The notes beneath the pieces are model-generated. The model was not told where the DNA came from. It did not search any database and was given only the letters and a program-made list of their open reading frames with translations. A stretch of DNA of 64,000 bases, taken from NCBI RefSeq assembly GCF_026151205.1, contig NC_087074.1, positions 9,891,226 through 9,955,225 of the forward strand, in the 5' to 3' direction. Below, in pieces: positions 1 to 10,967 of this stretch. Source of the DNA: Bolinopsis microptera (lineage: Eukaryota; Ctenophora; Tentaculata; Lobata; Bolinopsidae). Every line of letters begins with the position of its first letter. The stretch's first letter is position 1. The translations under genes were made by a program, and so were the position numbers.

Positions 1-441
1 CTACACAGCAAGCTCGAACAGGTTTTGCAGTCTCGTTGCAGTATGAGTTTCTTTCCGTGCTTCAACAAACCAGAATGACTGCGTCTGATCATACAACCTC
101 CAAGCTACCTACTTAATTCATAACTTAAACTAGATTTTTTTGATATAGAACTTCTTGAATCTTGCCACTTAGGTCCAGGATCATTATAATACATAACGCC
201 GGACTTCTAGGCATGGTGTTTGGTTGTGGGACACACTCAACTAACAACTTAGTAAGGTTGAGAGACTTAAACTAGATGCGATAATAATAATATAACACGA
301 CATCTAAATTTCAAATTCATAAACACTACACACTACATAGCACGTCAGCACTCAGAATACCATCACACTGCAAATTATGCTAGCAGTCAAGTTTAACATG
401 ACAAACAAAGAAACAGATTAGAAAAATATGTTAAATTTAGG
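1..441. other. Non-coding, nothing recognised
   Basis: AT-rich stretch downstream (on the minus strand) of the small ORF that ends at 442. I see no gene-like reading frame, RNA gene or repeat here. It may hold the 3' untranslated region of that ORF. Confidence 0.4.
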
Positions 442-759
442 CTATTTTCCCCTAATAAAATTAAAAACTGGTTGATTACCGCGATAATCGATAACAATTT
501 TTGGCAAATTATCGCCGATAATATCGGCTGGCAACCCTACAGCACAAGCTACCACTGAGCACTCTGACAAAGTTTTCTGGCTCAGCTTATCAAATCGCAC
601 TTCATCATTGTGTTCAACACCGATTTTACTTCTAATTTCCTTGAAAATACTATCAGTTGCCATGTGTATCTGATCCACATATTCCGGAAGGAACTCGCCA
701 TCCTCAACCATAGCATCATCTACCATATCCAAGTGTTCACTCTGTAGCGGAAAAGGCAT
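442..759 (-). CDS. Small uncharacterised protein, 105 aa
   Basis: An uninterrupted minus-strand frame from an ATG at 757-759 to a TAG at about 442. The protein is acidic in its first third and has a mixed alpha/beta-like composition after that. It has no signal peptide, membrane segment or low-complexity run. The C-terminal part (ADIIGDNLPKIVIDYRGNQP) looks like a folded, conserved segment rather than random translation, but I do not recognise the family. It lies about 320 bp from the SLC17-like start on the opposite strand, so the two genes would share one divergent promoter region. It could be a complete single-exon gene or one exon of a longer one. No function is assigned. Confidence 0.5.
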   Translation of the reverse strand: MPFPLQSEHLDMVDDAMVEDGEFLPEYVDQIHMATDSIFKEIRSKIGVEHNDEVRFDKLSQKTLSECSVVACAVGLPADIIGDNLPKIVIDYRGNQPVFNFIRGK

Positions 760-974
760 CGTACACGGTCGTACAGGAAATGTACAAACAATATATTCAA
801 ATCTACAAAGCTAGAGAGAGATAATTCACAGCGTTATACTACTATTGTTCCTTACTATTGTTCTCTTGCATTGTGATTTTAACGCCTTCATTTCAGCGAT
901 TGGCAAATCGAAATATGTTTAGATTCAAAAATACAAAGATTCGAATTTCGATTAGAGCATGATCAAATTGATCA

Positions 975-1056
975 TTCTGATAAACCACTGTTTATTTCGG
1001 TTCATTCTGATAAACCACTGTTTATTTCGGTTCTGATAAACCACTGTCTATTTCGG
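975..1056. repeat. Three direct copies of a 26-bp unit in the divergent promoter region
   Basis: The unit beginning TTCTGATAAACCACTG occurs at 975-1000, 1005-1030 and 1031-1056. The first two copies are separated by 4 bp and the last two abut. The array ends 19 bp before the SLC17-like start codon, so it lies in the promoter or 5' untranslated region. Copies 1 and 2 look identical; copy 3 differs at one or two positions. Confidence 0.8.
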
Positions 1057-1075
1057 TTCGTGTTTTATCGCCGGC

Positions 1076-3852
1076 ATGTTTTCTTGGTTCCGAAACAGGA
1101 GGCAGTTTATAGCTTATTTCTGCATCTTGTTCAATACTTACTTCGAGAACTGCTCAAGGTTGGTAAAACAGCAATTGTTAAGGAATTTATTGGTTTATAC
1201 TGTGAAATGACTACCCATTAAATTTAATGTGTTCACTGTTCTTCCCATTTTGTATCCATATTTAATAGTGATTCTAATTCTGGATCGATGGTAAAATGTT
1301 TCACATCTTTTTATTGAAACCCCTTTTTCATTGTATTGACTGCAGTTTAAGTCAACAGTTTCACGATACTTAAGTACTTAACACAAACAGATTTGGGGCG
1401 ACAATTGCAATGATCGGAGGAATGGTTAAAATGGACTGCGATGATCCTTTAGATGTCGGAGAATTCTGCTGGTCAGAGCGCACTCAAGCTTTTGTTATTG
1501 GGGCTTATTTTTACGGTTATACAGCACAGGTCCTCACAGTTCTCATTGCTAAAAAGTGCACAGGTATATGCTCCAATAGGTTATCGTGTACTTACGCTAG
1601 GAATTTCAGTTTCAACTTTCCCGATAGACTGATCAGTTAAATTCTATAAGAAAAGAAATGAGTTTTACTGCAACCATTTATATCTATAATCTTACTATAA
1701 TCATATATATTTATTATTTATTATTACTTACAGGATTCATTGGTTAATTGTAGCTGCTGTGGTGACGCTGTGTTACCCTACCTTTGCTGGTATCACCCCC
1801 ACATTGATCATTATAACACAGGTTCCTTACAGCAATAGCATTATAACATGTTTTGGTGTCCAAAATTAAAAGTATTTTCATTCAAAATACCCCTCACCTC
1901 TGGAAACTGATTTATATTTGATATTTTCAATAGCAACGGCCAGGTAGCGCAGTTGGTTAGAACGCCAGCTTTGCAATCGTGAGGTTGCGGGTTCAAATCC
2001 CACTGTCTGCCTGGTCGTGGGGTGAGTGTCGTTGACGTTCAGCTAAGGATCATGAGTGGTCTATGCAGCCCCCAGCCCGGTCTACTCAGCCGAATACTCG
2101 AGTAATCGGGTGTGAGGAGCTGCACATTGCAGCAAAGTCTCGGGCGAAGAAAGTATGGTACACACTACCTTAACCGTCACTGGCTAAAAACAAATCCTTC
2201 GGCTTCCTGTAATTGGCTGGTTGCACTTGTGTAACAATGTGGCTGTTGGAATACTCCGAAGTAAAATAAGTGTCTTGATTAAAAAAAAAGAAATCTGATG
2301 ATATTTGAATTATTTTTAAAAGATGCCGGTTTCAGGCGCTACGTGGCTTTTTGTCTGGAGTTATGTTAGCGTTCAATTTTAATTACATCTCTAGGTTTGC
2401 TGTTGGAGATGAGAATAAGATTCTTATCCCATTCGTAGGTAAGTTCAGGGTAACATTTGGGTATCTCTATCTTAGAGTTCGGGTGTCAGATTTAAAATGG
2501 GTGTGTGATCTCGATCGCTAATATATTCTTCATGAATCTAGGTATTCATTATTGATTAACGAACTACTAAAGATTCCATATATGTTAAGCTTTTAGTCAT
2601 ATTTTACCATTTCCTATCTCCGTCGCTAATCAGTTTTTTCCCATTTTAGGGGCAATCAGTGCCATTGGCCAAGGAACAGGTTCCCTAATTGCTGGGTCCT
2701 TGAACGACCTCCTGGGATGGAGGTACTATTTTTACTTAATTGGCACGTGCTACGTAGTCGGGTTGGTGCTCAATCTACTCTTTGTTCACGACTCACCACA
2801 ACAATACTGGTAAGACCGCATCTTTATCATTTTTCTTTATCTGTTTATAATCATTTAAACTTCTCCTTTACAATTTTTAGTATTTCATATGGCAGAAAAT
2901 GTAACGACATTAGTCTAAGTTTATGTAATATGCTCAGAGATATGTCATGTGAGTCAATACTACCACAATACCACTGATAGATATTACAACAATGGTAATA
3001 ATCCAAATCACATCATTTATAAGTTAGATCGTGATCGTATCATTCTTGGTTACAAATAAATAAGCGACCTATATAATATATTTTGTTTCAGGTACATGAC
3101 CGACGCAGAAAAGAAGATTATCACCAGAGCGAATACAACGACGGATGATTGTGATCAGAGCTCTTCTGAAAATGTTACAAAACCACCGGCGTCTTTGAAA
3201 TCACTGTTTTGTCGGCTGTATCTGTTAGCTTTCTGCATTTACAGCCCTGCATACAATCTTATCTACTACAACCTACTGAACGTAGTCCCCTTCTTTCTCA
3301 ACAAGATTGCTGGGAGCTGAACCACTCCTCATCTCTTATCTCAACATCAGTCTCTGCCTCCTAATAGCTATATCCACGGTGGCGTTCTCATTTCTTCTCC
3401 TTAAAGTCGATCAGGTACTAACTTGGCTTCAGAGTAGGATGGTTTTCACTTTAGTTCCGATGGTTCTGCAAATAGTTTTCCACATTACTCTCTCAACATG
3501 TGTCACTGTGCCCGGCAGTATCTTTATTCTTTTGTTGAGCGCTCTAGCTGCTTCGACCTTGTTCAGCGGATCTATCTACACGATCAACTACGAAATAGAT
3601 CCTGAAAACTCGGCCATCCTCGTATCTGTCTACAACAGTTTTGCTCAACTGTCCGGTTTCCTGGGTCCTTTACTGATGGTAGCTCTCACAACAACAGATC
3701 CGGATATTGAGGACTATGATTCAGTTTACAGGCAGAAATGGTCTTATTTCTTTCATGTCGTATCTGGAGTTTCAGGAATAGGTTTTTTGGCGATTGTGAT
3801 GGCTTACCTTTTGAAGCCTGAAGAGTGGATAAATAGGGCTAGAGAAAAGTGA
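1076..3852 (+). CDS. SLC17-family (sialin/VGLUT-like) anion transporter
   Basis: Six exons: 1076-1158, 1391-1555, 1734-1821, 2336-2438, 2650-2809 and 3092-3852. All have GT/AG borders and matching phases, giving about 452 aa. SLC17 proteins are 12-helix major facilitator carriers for organic anions or phosphate in plasma, lysosomal or vesicle membranes. Family marks seen: a WSERTQAFVIGAYFYGY segment in the first loop/TM2 region; ALRGFLSGV after TM3; GQGTGSLIAGSL then LLGWRYYFYLIG in TM5-6; VHDSP closing the first half; and a late DPENSAILVSVYNSFAQ plus GFLGPL, matching the family's diagnostic APENAG...NTFA...G.VGP region. The last exon breaks frame near 3312-3316: a GGG that would need to be GG sends the frame into a TGA at 3318, and the rest (ISYLNISLC onward) continues one frame over. 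The removed base makes the whole coding length divisible by three. This is either an assembly indel or a young pseudogene. The substrate cannot be told. Confidence 0.85.
1938..2290 (+). mobile_element. tRNA(Ala)-headed SINE in an SLC17 intron
   Basis: The head matches a tRNA. A perfect A box, TAGCGCAGTTGG, lies at 1945-1956 and a perfect B box, GGTTCAAATCC, at 1990-2000. The anticodon region CTTTGCA fits tRNA-Ala(TGC). An unrelated body of about 270 bp follows and ends in an A-run at 2281-2289, as expected of a retroposed Pol III transcript. It is inserted in sense orientation between exons 3 and 4, ending 46 bp before exon 4. The acceptor stem does not pair over its full length, so it is not a functional tRNA gene. 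Confidence 0.85.
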
Positions 3853-4650
3853 TGGCTGAAAGTGTGAATTTGAAGTTCATGTATAACTCCAGTATATTTT
3901 TATGTACGAAGAGTTTTTGTAGTTTAAATGTGTAATTTAATAAGGCTTACTTGAAATTGAAATAACCGATAGGTTTGTGATATATAACTATAATAATGTA
4001 ATTTTCTTCTACAAAGTTTAATCTGGCTCTGCTACGAGAATAATAATAATTATTTCTGCAGAACTATAATAGTTACCCTCATGACATGATATCGAGTGTA
4101 CTGTGTAACTAGTCATTTGCACTATCTTCTAGGGTTAGATCAATGTAGTTGGATGGAATTGTAACAATAGCAACAACATCTGTCGATTGCAATAATCTTT
4201 TTGAAAGTAAACAACGCACTCGGTTATCGACCCACACTGCAAACCTAACTATCACGATAAATGTTCTAGGGAAAAGTGAGGACTGAAACTGAAATTGTGA
4301 ATTTGAAGTTCATGTTTTTGTAGTTTAAATGTGTAATTTAAGGCTTAAATGAAATTGAAATAACCGATACGTTTGTGATATATAAGAATGTAATTTCCTT
4401 CTACAAAGTTTAATCTGCTACGAGAATAATAATAATTATTTCTGCAGAACTATAATAGTTACCCTCATGACATGATATCGTGTGTACTGTGTAACTAATC
4501 ATTTGCACTATCTTTTAGGGTTAGATCAATGTAGTTGGATGGAATTGTAACAATAGCAACAACATCTGTCGATTGCAATAATCTTTTTAAAAGTAAACAA
4601 CGCACTCGGTTATCGACCCACACTGCAAACCTAACTATCACGATAAATGT
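3838..4650. repeat. Tandem duplication of about 0.4 kb
   Basis: The sequence from the last codons of the SLC17-like gene to about 4266 is repeated from about 4268 to 4650. Both copies contain GAATTTGAAGTTCATGT, CTACAAAGTTTAATCTG, AGGGTTAGATCAATGTAG and end CTAACTATCACGATAAATG. Copy 2 has small deletions. The duplication includes the gene's 3' end and its likely 3' untranslated region. Confidence 0.85.
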
Positions 4651-4810
4651 GCCCGAAAGGTATTAATGTGCGCGTAGAGTTCCATTCGACAGAATCGTAT
4701 TAATGCCCGAAACGTATCAATGTGCGCCCTACCACGTAGACTTTACGTCTGATTCTGCCGAATGGAACTCTACGGTAGAGTCCCATTCGGCAGAATCAGA
4801 CTCTTGAGTC
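4650..4810. repeat. Short inverted-repeat element
   Basis: A near-perfect hairpin lies at about 4747-4802: GATTCTGCCGAATGGAACTC faces its complement across almost no loop. A third, degraded arm (GTAGAGTTCCATTCGACAG) lies at about 4673-4695. The pieces GCCCGAAA(G/C)GTAT.AATGTGCG also occur twice. This looks like the remains of a small inverted-repeat transposon. No target duplication was identified. Confidence 0.6.
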
Positions 4811-6534
4811 TACTCGTTATATATGAGTTCAACTGGACAAACAACCACATTTCCAACTTATTATTGTACTCCATAGTCTTTGTTTCCCTTCTATTTTTCC
4901 TGTTTGACCGCAAAACTCGCTGTTTACGCTGATCAATCGAACATTTTTAGTTTGGGCCTTTGGCAATTATTTGATGATTTTATAAATTTTCTGTTTGATT
5001 GTCAAATTTACTATCTCAATACTATATAAGACAAGGTCAAGATGAAATCGGCATCGCGGCACGTGCAGAATCGCGATTTTTCAATTCTTCGCGACAAATT
5101 GTGCCATTTTTCTTTAAATCTGACGACCAAATTTGCGCATTCTCCTTTAAAATTAAATCCGATTTTCTTTTGTCCTTACAGTAGGTACGGACTTCAGGAA
5201 ACCGAAAAAATCTGTTAGGCTCATAATTATCAGAGTAGCATGGAACATGAACAAAAGCAGTTTCAGGAAAAACTTCCAAACTCGTATATTGAGAGGTAGG
5301 ACTAGGTACTATTATACTATTACTACTAGGTAATATAACTAGGACTTCAGGTAACCGAAAAAAATATGTTATGATCACAATGATCAGGGTAGCTTGAACC
5401 GTGGAAAAATTGGTTTGCAGGAATCCACTTTCACAAGCATTTCCTAACCCACTCGTCTGCTGACATAACATTGTTAGCCAAAAACTTCCCTAAAACTTAG
5501 ACATAAAAACTTAGACCACTAGACATAAGTTTACCACTAAACATAAAGTTAACCACTAGACATCCCAATCAATGTCTAGAAAACTGCAAACATTCAGAAG
5601 ACGATACATAAAGGCCCTCTTATGAACAAAGGCAAAGATGAGGAAATAACATAATACGTATGGAATTATCCGAATTAAACAGGAATTACAAACATTAAAT
5701 CATTTAAATGTGTTGTCAAAGCAAATGTGTTAGACATAAGGTTAGTAAGGAGTCAATCTGTTAAGTGAGATTTGGAACAATGAGAACATTGACCAATTGT
5801 TAAGACACTTAATCTATATTATAACTTTATAACATACCTTTGGCTTTGCAAACACAATATGGACAAAAACTCATGAGGGAATTGCCTCACGTTGTAGGCC
5901 CACCGCGCACGAATGCGCGGCTGCATATTGTGACTTTCATGTTTCACCCCGACACCATTGAGTCATGAGTGAAACGACGATGGGGTCACGACGTGATACA
6001 ATGAGTGTAAAGGAAATATTTCTACGAACATAGTGATAGTGAAAAACTTATAAAAAGGATGCCACAATGCTGGCAACATGCCACCACCTCTAAGTCACCC
6101 ACAAAAAGCCAGCTGCAAAATGTTGCCACTACTCAATCGATAGAATTAAAGATGTTAAGTGATTTGAAGCTCATTCTGTCCGATAACCATAATGATAGTA
6201 TGCCATAGGACTACTTGTCTGCGAATCAGCCGCGATTTTCGAAATTATTGCCGCGATTTTGCCTATAGTTGGCTTGTCGCGGCGCCGCGATTTTTGGCCT
6301 AAATAATCGCGATTTTCTTCTGTCCTTGATATGAGACAACATACTTGTCAATCGTCTTATCCGCTATTTGATCGCATAATTCGCTGGTAGCGCGGATTGA
6401 TATATTATATAACGTTCCATGATTGGCTGAGTTATCCACTGTTGTAAGTTTAAACATAATTGTAGTCAATGTAACCGTTGAATGCAAGGTTTTGATATTT
6501 GACATGATCTTCTAGTTCTAGCTAGTTACATGAT
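4811..6534. other. Repeat-derived intergenic DNA
   Basis: No gene supported. Two diverged copies of a block of about 70 bp (GGACTTCAGG.AACCGAAAAA...) lie at about 5190-5275 and 5341-5425. Blocks rich in CGCGATTTTC that end TTTTCTT.TGTCCTT lie at 5070-5180 and 6230-6330 and probably belong to one family. A GC-rich hairpin CCGCGCACGAATGCGCGG lies at 5902-5919, within a block related to those near 10580, 11570 and 56343. The long minus frame at 5037-5471 crosses these repeats and is not gene-like. Confidence 0.55.
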
Positions 6535-6598
6535 CACTGTGACCACTGTGACCACTGTGACCACTGTGACCACTGTGACAACTGTGACCGCTGTGATA
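6535..6598. repeat. 9-bp minisatellite (GACCACTGT)n
   Basis: About seven tandem copies of a 9-bp unit reading TGTGACCAC, with variants CAACTGTGA and CGCTGTGA in the last copies. It lies between repeat-derived DNA and the zinc-finger ORF. Confidence 0.9.
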
Positions 6599-6831
6599 GG
6601 ATTTCTTAAAAACAACATTGTATTACTCCAATATACCGTGTAATTATAAACGAAAAAATGATACTGACTCGTGGTTCATATATAAATATTGGCCGTATTT
6701 TTGAGTCATTACATCCACAGACCACAATTATTACAAGGAATACAAGTTCAAAACCATACAACATATTTTACAATCTACCATGTTAAATGCAATGTTTAAT
6801 TACGTAATATTAGCAGCCCTGCAAAGATTTC

Positions 6832-7413
6832 ATGATGTTCATGTCTAAATCTGGAAATGATAACGAAACACGAAGAAGTTCACACGTGTCGAAAGCAACA
6901 AGACACCAACTAGAGTGCAGCAAGTGTGATTTCAGGACAATGTATAAGTCACACCTGGACAGACACGAGCTGACCCACACTTCTTTAAGACCATGTCATG
7001 ATGGTAAACCAGTTTATAAGTGTGAATACTGTGATTATTCCTCAGTTTTCACACACAGCCTCAAGAGACACACCACCACTCACACGGGGGAACGGTCATA
7101 TAAATGTGACCAATGTAACTTTGCAGCAGGAACAAGATCAACATTATCAAACCACGTGAAGACTCACGCAAAGGAGCGTCCCTACGAGTGCTCGAAGTGT
7201 GATTATTCTGCAAAACAGATGCGAAACTTACATTCTCACCTCAAGACCCATACTGGAGAGCGTCCCTTTAAGTGTGATAGGTGTGATTATGCAGCCGCAA
7301 GGAAAGAGACCTTACAAAAACACTTGAGGACACATACTAGAGAACGTCCGAGCAGATGTCATACGGGAGACCTACCAATAACAAATGCGTTGAATGCGCT
7401 TATGCGGCTGTAA
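6832..7413 (+). CDS. C2H2 zinc-finger array, probably a truncated or frameshifted copy
   Basis: The ATG at 6832 opens a 193-residue frame with five C2H2 fingers, at C29/C32/H45/H49, C64/C67/H80/H84, C92/C95/H108/H112, C120/C123/H136/H140 and C148/C151/H164/H168. They are joined by TGERP-type linkers, as in DNA-binding proteins. The fingers share the CDY(S/A) subtype. After THTRERP (about 7345) the frame loses finger pattern, but the next frame continues with CVECAYAAV and KYSKCAY up to about 7550, as partial fingers without the final histidines. So the array has at least one indel near 7360-7380 and decays beyond it. No upstream exon with a regulatory domain was found. Binding site and function are unknown. 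It may be a pseudogene copy of a longer KRAB-less finger gene. Confidence 0.6.
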   Translation: MMFMSKSGNDNETRRSSHVSKATRHQLECSKCDFRTMYKSHLDRHELTHTSLRPCHDGKPVYKCEYCDYSSVFTHSLKRHTTTHTGERSYKCDQCNFAAGTRSTLSNHVKTHAKERPYECSKCDYSAKQMRNLHSHLKTHTGERPFKCDRCDYAAARKETLQKHLRTHTRERPSRCHTGDLPITNALNALMRL

Positions 7414-7572
7414 AAAGGACCTTGAATCACATGCAGGAAAGCGTCTTCAAATACTCGAAGTGCGCTTACCTACCTAACAATAATTGTGCGGATATAAACT
7501 TCATGAATAAACGCTCTCCGATAGACTCATGTAGACTCGCTGAATTCTTCTATTGATATGACTACAGTAAAT

Positions 7573-7608
7573 CTGGCCGGGTTAGTACTTGGATGGGTGA
7601 CCCTTTTT
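7573..7608 (+). pseudogene. 5S rRNA-like 3'-half fragment
   Basis: The run CCGGGTTAGTACTTGGATGG followed by GTGACC matches the box C region of eukaryotic 5S rRNA, and a run of six T (Pol III terminator-like) follows at once. The 5' half of 5S rRNA is missing: only weak similarity extends about 15 bases upstream, and the rest does not match. It is therefore a 5S-derived fragment, possibly from a 5S-headed SINE, and not a functional gene. Confidence 0.65.
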
Positions 7609-7742
7609 TGTGCAACGTGACCCCTAAAATGGCCCCCCATTTTATCTGAATGGCCGGCCAAACTTGAGAAGAGGTCGGAACAGTGCCAAGAGAACTGTGA
7701 TGTAGTGTGGGCAGCATCCAGCTGCATCTCCATCACGTCCAA

Positions 7743-8834
7743 TTACATCCCTCTTACTAAATGTAATAATTAGCGGTAACCAGCCTTCTTAATTTGTAAA
7801 TTTGCGTCTAATTTGATGACTTCTAATTCAGATTTTATTCTATAGTATACTAACATTACTTATATTAAATATCATTTCATAAGATTAAAGCCTTCGATCT
7901 CTTGTTGAGATAAATGATAATCGACATTTTTGAAATGATGTAAAAAAATTAGAAATTACATAAAGGCATGCAAAGAGTTATTTGAAAACACAGTTTTTCT
8001 AATTCTAAATTACACAGTTTTCCTAAAATACACATACTTAGAAAATATGGGTTAATTGGTATTTTTCTCTAACATGTCACATTATATAAATATTATGATA
8101 TAATAAATATATTTGATGCTTAAATTTCAAATTCGATCTAAAAAGCCTCACATCAAAATGTTATGTTTGTGAAAAGCACCTCGAACTGAACTAAACGTAA
8201 TAACTTTGAAATTTCAGTTTCCTTCAAAATAAGTGCTACTGTATACTGGTACGGTATATAACTATAATGTTCACCAGCTTCAGTGGTAGGTTAACAGAAG
8301 TAAAATTGTCCATTAAGATAGCTTGGAATGTCTGGTGTCTGCAGTATCGCACAATGCAGAGGAGTTCTGTGTATTTTTACGTTAAAACTTAAAAGATTCG
8401 TTACAAGATTCTGAAATGGTCGACTGACAAAAATCTGTAAAATGGGGCAGTTCTCAAATACTGTGTACAGTTTACCATTTTACAGTAGCGCAGTTAATTA
8501 AAATTTAAACAGAACAATAATATAAGTTTCAAGGTTATCTTACCAAATGCAGTTTTTTCAGTGTTTGGTGTCCATCCAGCGTCACATGTATTTTTTCGCG
8601 TTATTCGTTACACGATTATTTTCTGGATTCTGAAATGGTCGAGTGACAAACATTTGGTATTATATAGTTTCTGGTAAACACCGCAGTCTGTGTTCGGAAC
8701 GTGAAAGTAGAAAAATTATTGAAATAAAAATTATTGGATATTCAACGAACATTTTGTTGAAATATTTCAACGAGAAGAATACTTTTTTCTTCTTGTACTT
8801 ACTTTTCACAGCTCCCTAAGATCGAGCGTGCTAA
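7743..8834. other. Non-coding, with diverged dispersed repeat units
   Basis: No reading frame is supported. A unit of about 110 bp ending GATTCTGAAATGGTCGA.TGAC occurs at about 8300-8430 and 8545-8660. A third, more diverged copy lies at about 9405-9515 beyond the first 351-bp element. The rest is AT-rich. Confidence 0.5.
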
Positions 8835-9185
8835 ATCACTCTACAGTCGATCTTCGAGATTGTTCTAAAAGGGCCCCCGACGGTTGCAACCAACTTCAAT
8901 CGATGTATTTTCGGACGCTGATTCCGAATCACCCCACATGACATAGGGTTAAAATGCTCCCCTGACGAGATATTGGCGAAAAACTGTCTCGATCACGTGA
9001 TATGACCGTATAAGGAGGTTAGTCTAATTTCTCGTTAGGGTTAAGGTTTCAGCATATGTTTTTGTTAAGGATTGGGTTAGGGTTAGGGTTGGGATCAGAT
9101 AAGAGGGTTAGGGTTTCGAATAGTCTTTCAGGGCCAGCTAGAGAACGGGTTGAAAAAGTCACGTGACAGTCGAGTGTAGAGTGAT
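8835..9185 (+). mobile_element. 351-bp TIR element, copy A (TAA target duplication)
   Basis: It starts ATCACTCTACAGTCGA and ends with the complement of ATCACTCTACACTCGA. It is flanked on both sides by TAA (8832-8834 and 9186-9188). There is no coding capacity, so it is a MITE. The interior contains several TTAGGG runs and a CACGTGA motif near each end. Copy B (10614-10964) is the same length in reverse orientation. A 3-bp TWA duplication is typical of the PIF/Harbinger superfamily, but the termini are not diagnostic. Confidence 0.9.
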
Positions 9186-9188
9186 TAA

Positions 9189-10613
9189 TCATCGTCCCCC
9201 TAAGATAGGTTCACAAAGGGTTTACTTTTTGTCTTGTCAGTTGAAAGATTCGTTCCTGTTGAGTGAGGGTCTGAAATAAAGTGTTATAATGTGATATGAT
9301 AGCAATACGTCAAAATTTTGTTAAATCTTTGAATTGATTTTGAATTTATTTTAATGTTAAGTTAAGTAAATTATATATTCACAAATATATATAACACAAA
9401 TGTATCTCACAATAACGGAGTTCTGTGCTTTTTTTTAGTGTACTCATTACCAATCTTTGTCATGAGGCTCGATCGTTTCTAGATTCTGAAATGATGATTT
9501 TATTGTTGAGTGACACATTATATTTGATACTATAATAAAGCTTCACTATTGTGACGGTACATTAGAACTAGACAGAAACAAAGTGTGAAGGGCCTGAACG
9601 GAACCCCTCGGTTTCAGTTCCTTGTTTAACACTGCCGTACAGCAAGGACATCCACCGGGTTCTCAAAGGATGGGCACATAGCTCACTCCACACTATGCTC
9701 TGTCAAATGTTGCTTATATACCAAGGATCTACAGAAAATATTTCCTTGTAAGTTTAGAGGGCGATCTGTGAACAGACAACTACGTCATTCCCAACTATAG
9801 GAACTAAAACTCCTATACTATCCCAACGAGCTACAAGCATAGTTTCAGATGAGAACAGCCGCGATAAATCAGCAGGCTAGTACTCTTGATTAGCACCAGA
9901 TTTCCGGTCAGTTTCTAAAATTTGCTCGACTAGATTTATGATTCTTCGTACATCTCAAAATAATATTAAGTGTACTCACTGTAATGGTAGTTGCTGATAA
10001 ATACAGTAGGAAAGTAGGATGAAAAACAAACACAAATAAGTTTGCTTTTATTTATGGTTGTTAGAATATATTAGGGCTGGGTAAATTTCAACAGTTCAAA
10101 ACATATAAACCTAATAATGTTAATATTCATTAGATATTTATTGAACATTTTAAAAAAGATTTCATTGAAAAGAATATTCTTCCGCTTCTTCTACCTTACT
10201 TGTTGACCATTGTTAATGATCTGGCCCGGCGCGCGCTACTTCGTAGCACTTGCCGTCGGGCCAGTTTCGAGAAGAAAGCGGCGCGCGCTACTTCGAAGAA
10301 ATTTAGACGAGTAACATCCGTCAACCTTACTTGTAGCACGATGCACTACTGGGTCGCGCGCACGCATCCAATAACAAATAATGCTTCTCGCAACCACACT
10401 TATGCTAGATCGGCGAGATGCGAAGGATTGACATCATGAATCAACTACCTCACCTTATTAAGTTATTAATGCTCAAGCTCATCAGAGGAAGACAAATGGT
10501 TGAAATGTTGCTGGATCGATAAGCTTTATTGAAATTCGTAAGCCGTGAATGAATGGGAAAAGCTTGTCATACGTTGTATGACCCGCCGCGCACGAAGTGC
10601 GGAATGATGATTA
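9189..10613. other. Non-coding spacer between the two 351-bp elements
   Basis: No gene supported. It holds the third diverged copy of the GATTCTGAAATG unit (about 9405-9515). A GC-rich mosaic at about 10210-10440 shares pieces with 26690-27050: CGGCGAGATGCGAAGGATTG occurs in both, next to a CGCGCGCTACTTCG hairpin. A block with CCGCGCACGAAGTGCGG lies near 10583. Confidence 0.5.
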
Positions 10614-10964
10614 ATCACTCTACACTCGACTGTCACGTGACTTTTTAAACACGTTCTCTTGGTGGCCCTGAATGACTATTCGAAATCATAGCCCTCTAAT
10701 CTGATGCCAACCTTAACCCTAACCCAATCCCTAACAAAAGCATATGCTGAAACCCTAACCCTAACGAGAAATTCGACCAACTTCCTTATACGGTCATATC
10801 ACGTGATCAAAACAGTTTCTCGCAAATATCTCGCCAGGGGAGCATTTTAACCCTATGTCATGGGGGGTGATTCGGAATCAGCGGCCGAAAATACATCGAT
10901 TCAAGCTGGTTTCAACTGTCGGGGGCCCTTTTAGAATAATCTCGAAGATCGACTGTAGAGTGAT
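10614..10964 (-). mobile_element. 351-bp TIR element, copy B (TTA target duplication)
   Basis: The reverse complement of the element at 8835-9185, with the same length and about 90% identity by eye. It is flanked by TTA at 10611-10613 and 10965-10967. The terminal repeats and internal CCCTAA/TTAGGG runs are kept. The two copies face each other across 1.4 kb. Confidence 0.9.
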
Positions 10965-10967
10965 TTA

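Noticed and set aside
1938-2010. tRNA-Ala gene
   Set aside because: A and B boxes are good, but the acceptor stem does not pair and a SINE body with poly-A tail follows.
5037-5471. 144-codon minus-strand frame
   Set aside because: It crosses two copies of a degraded repeat and shows no domain or gene-like composition.
9040-9115. True telomere or chromosome end
   Set aside because: The TTAGGG runs are short, lie inside a MITE present twice, and have genes on both sides.
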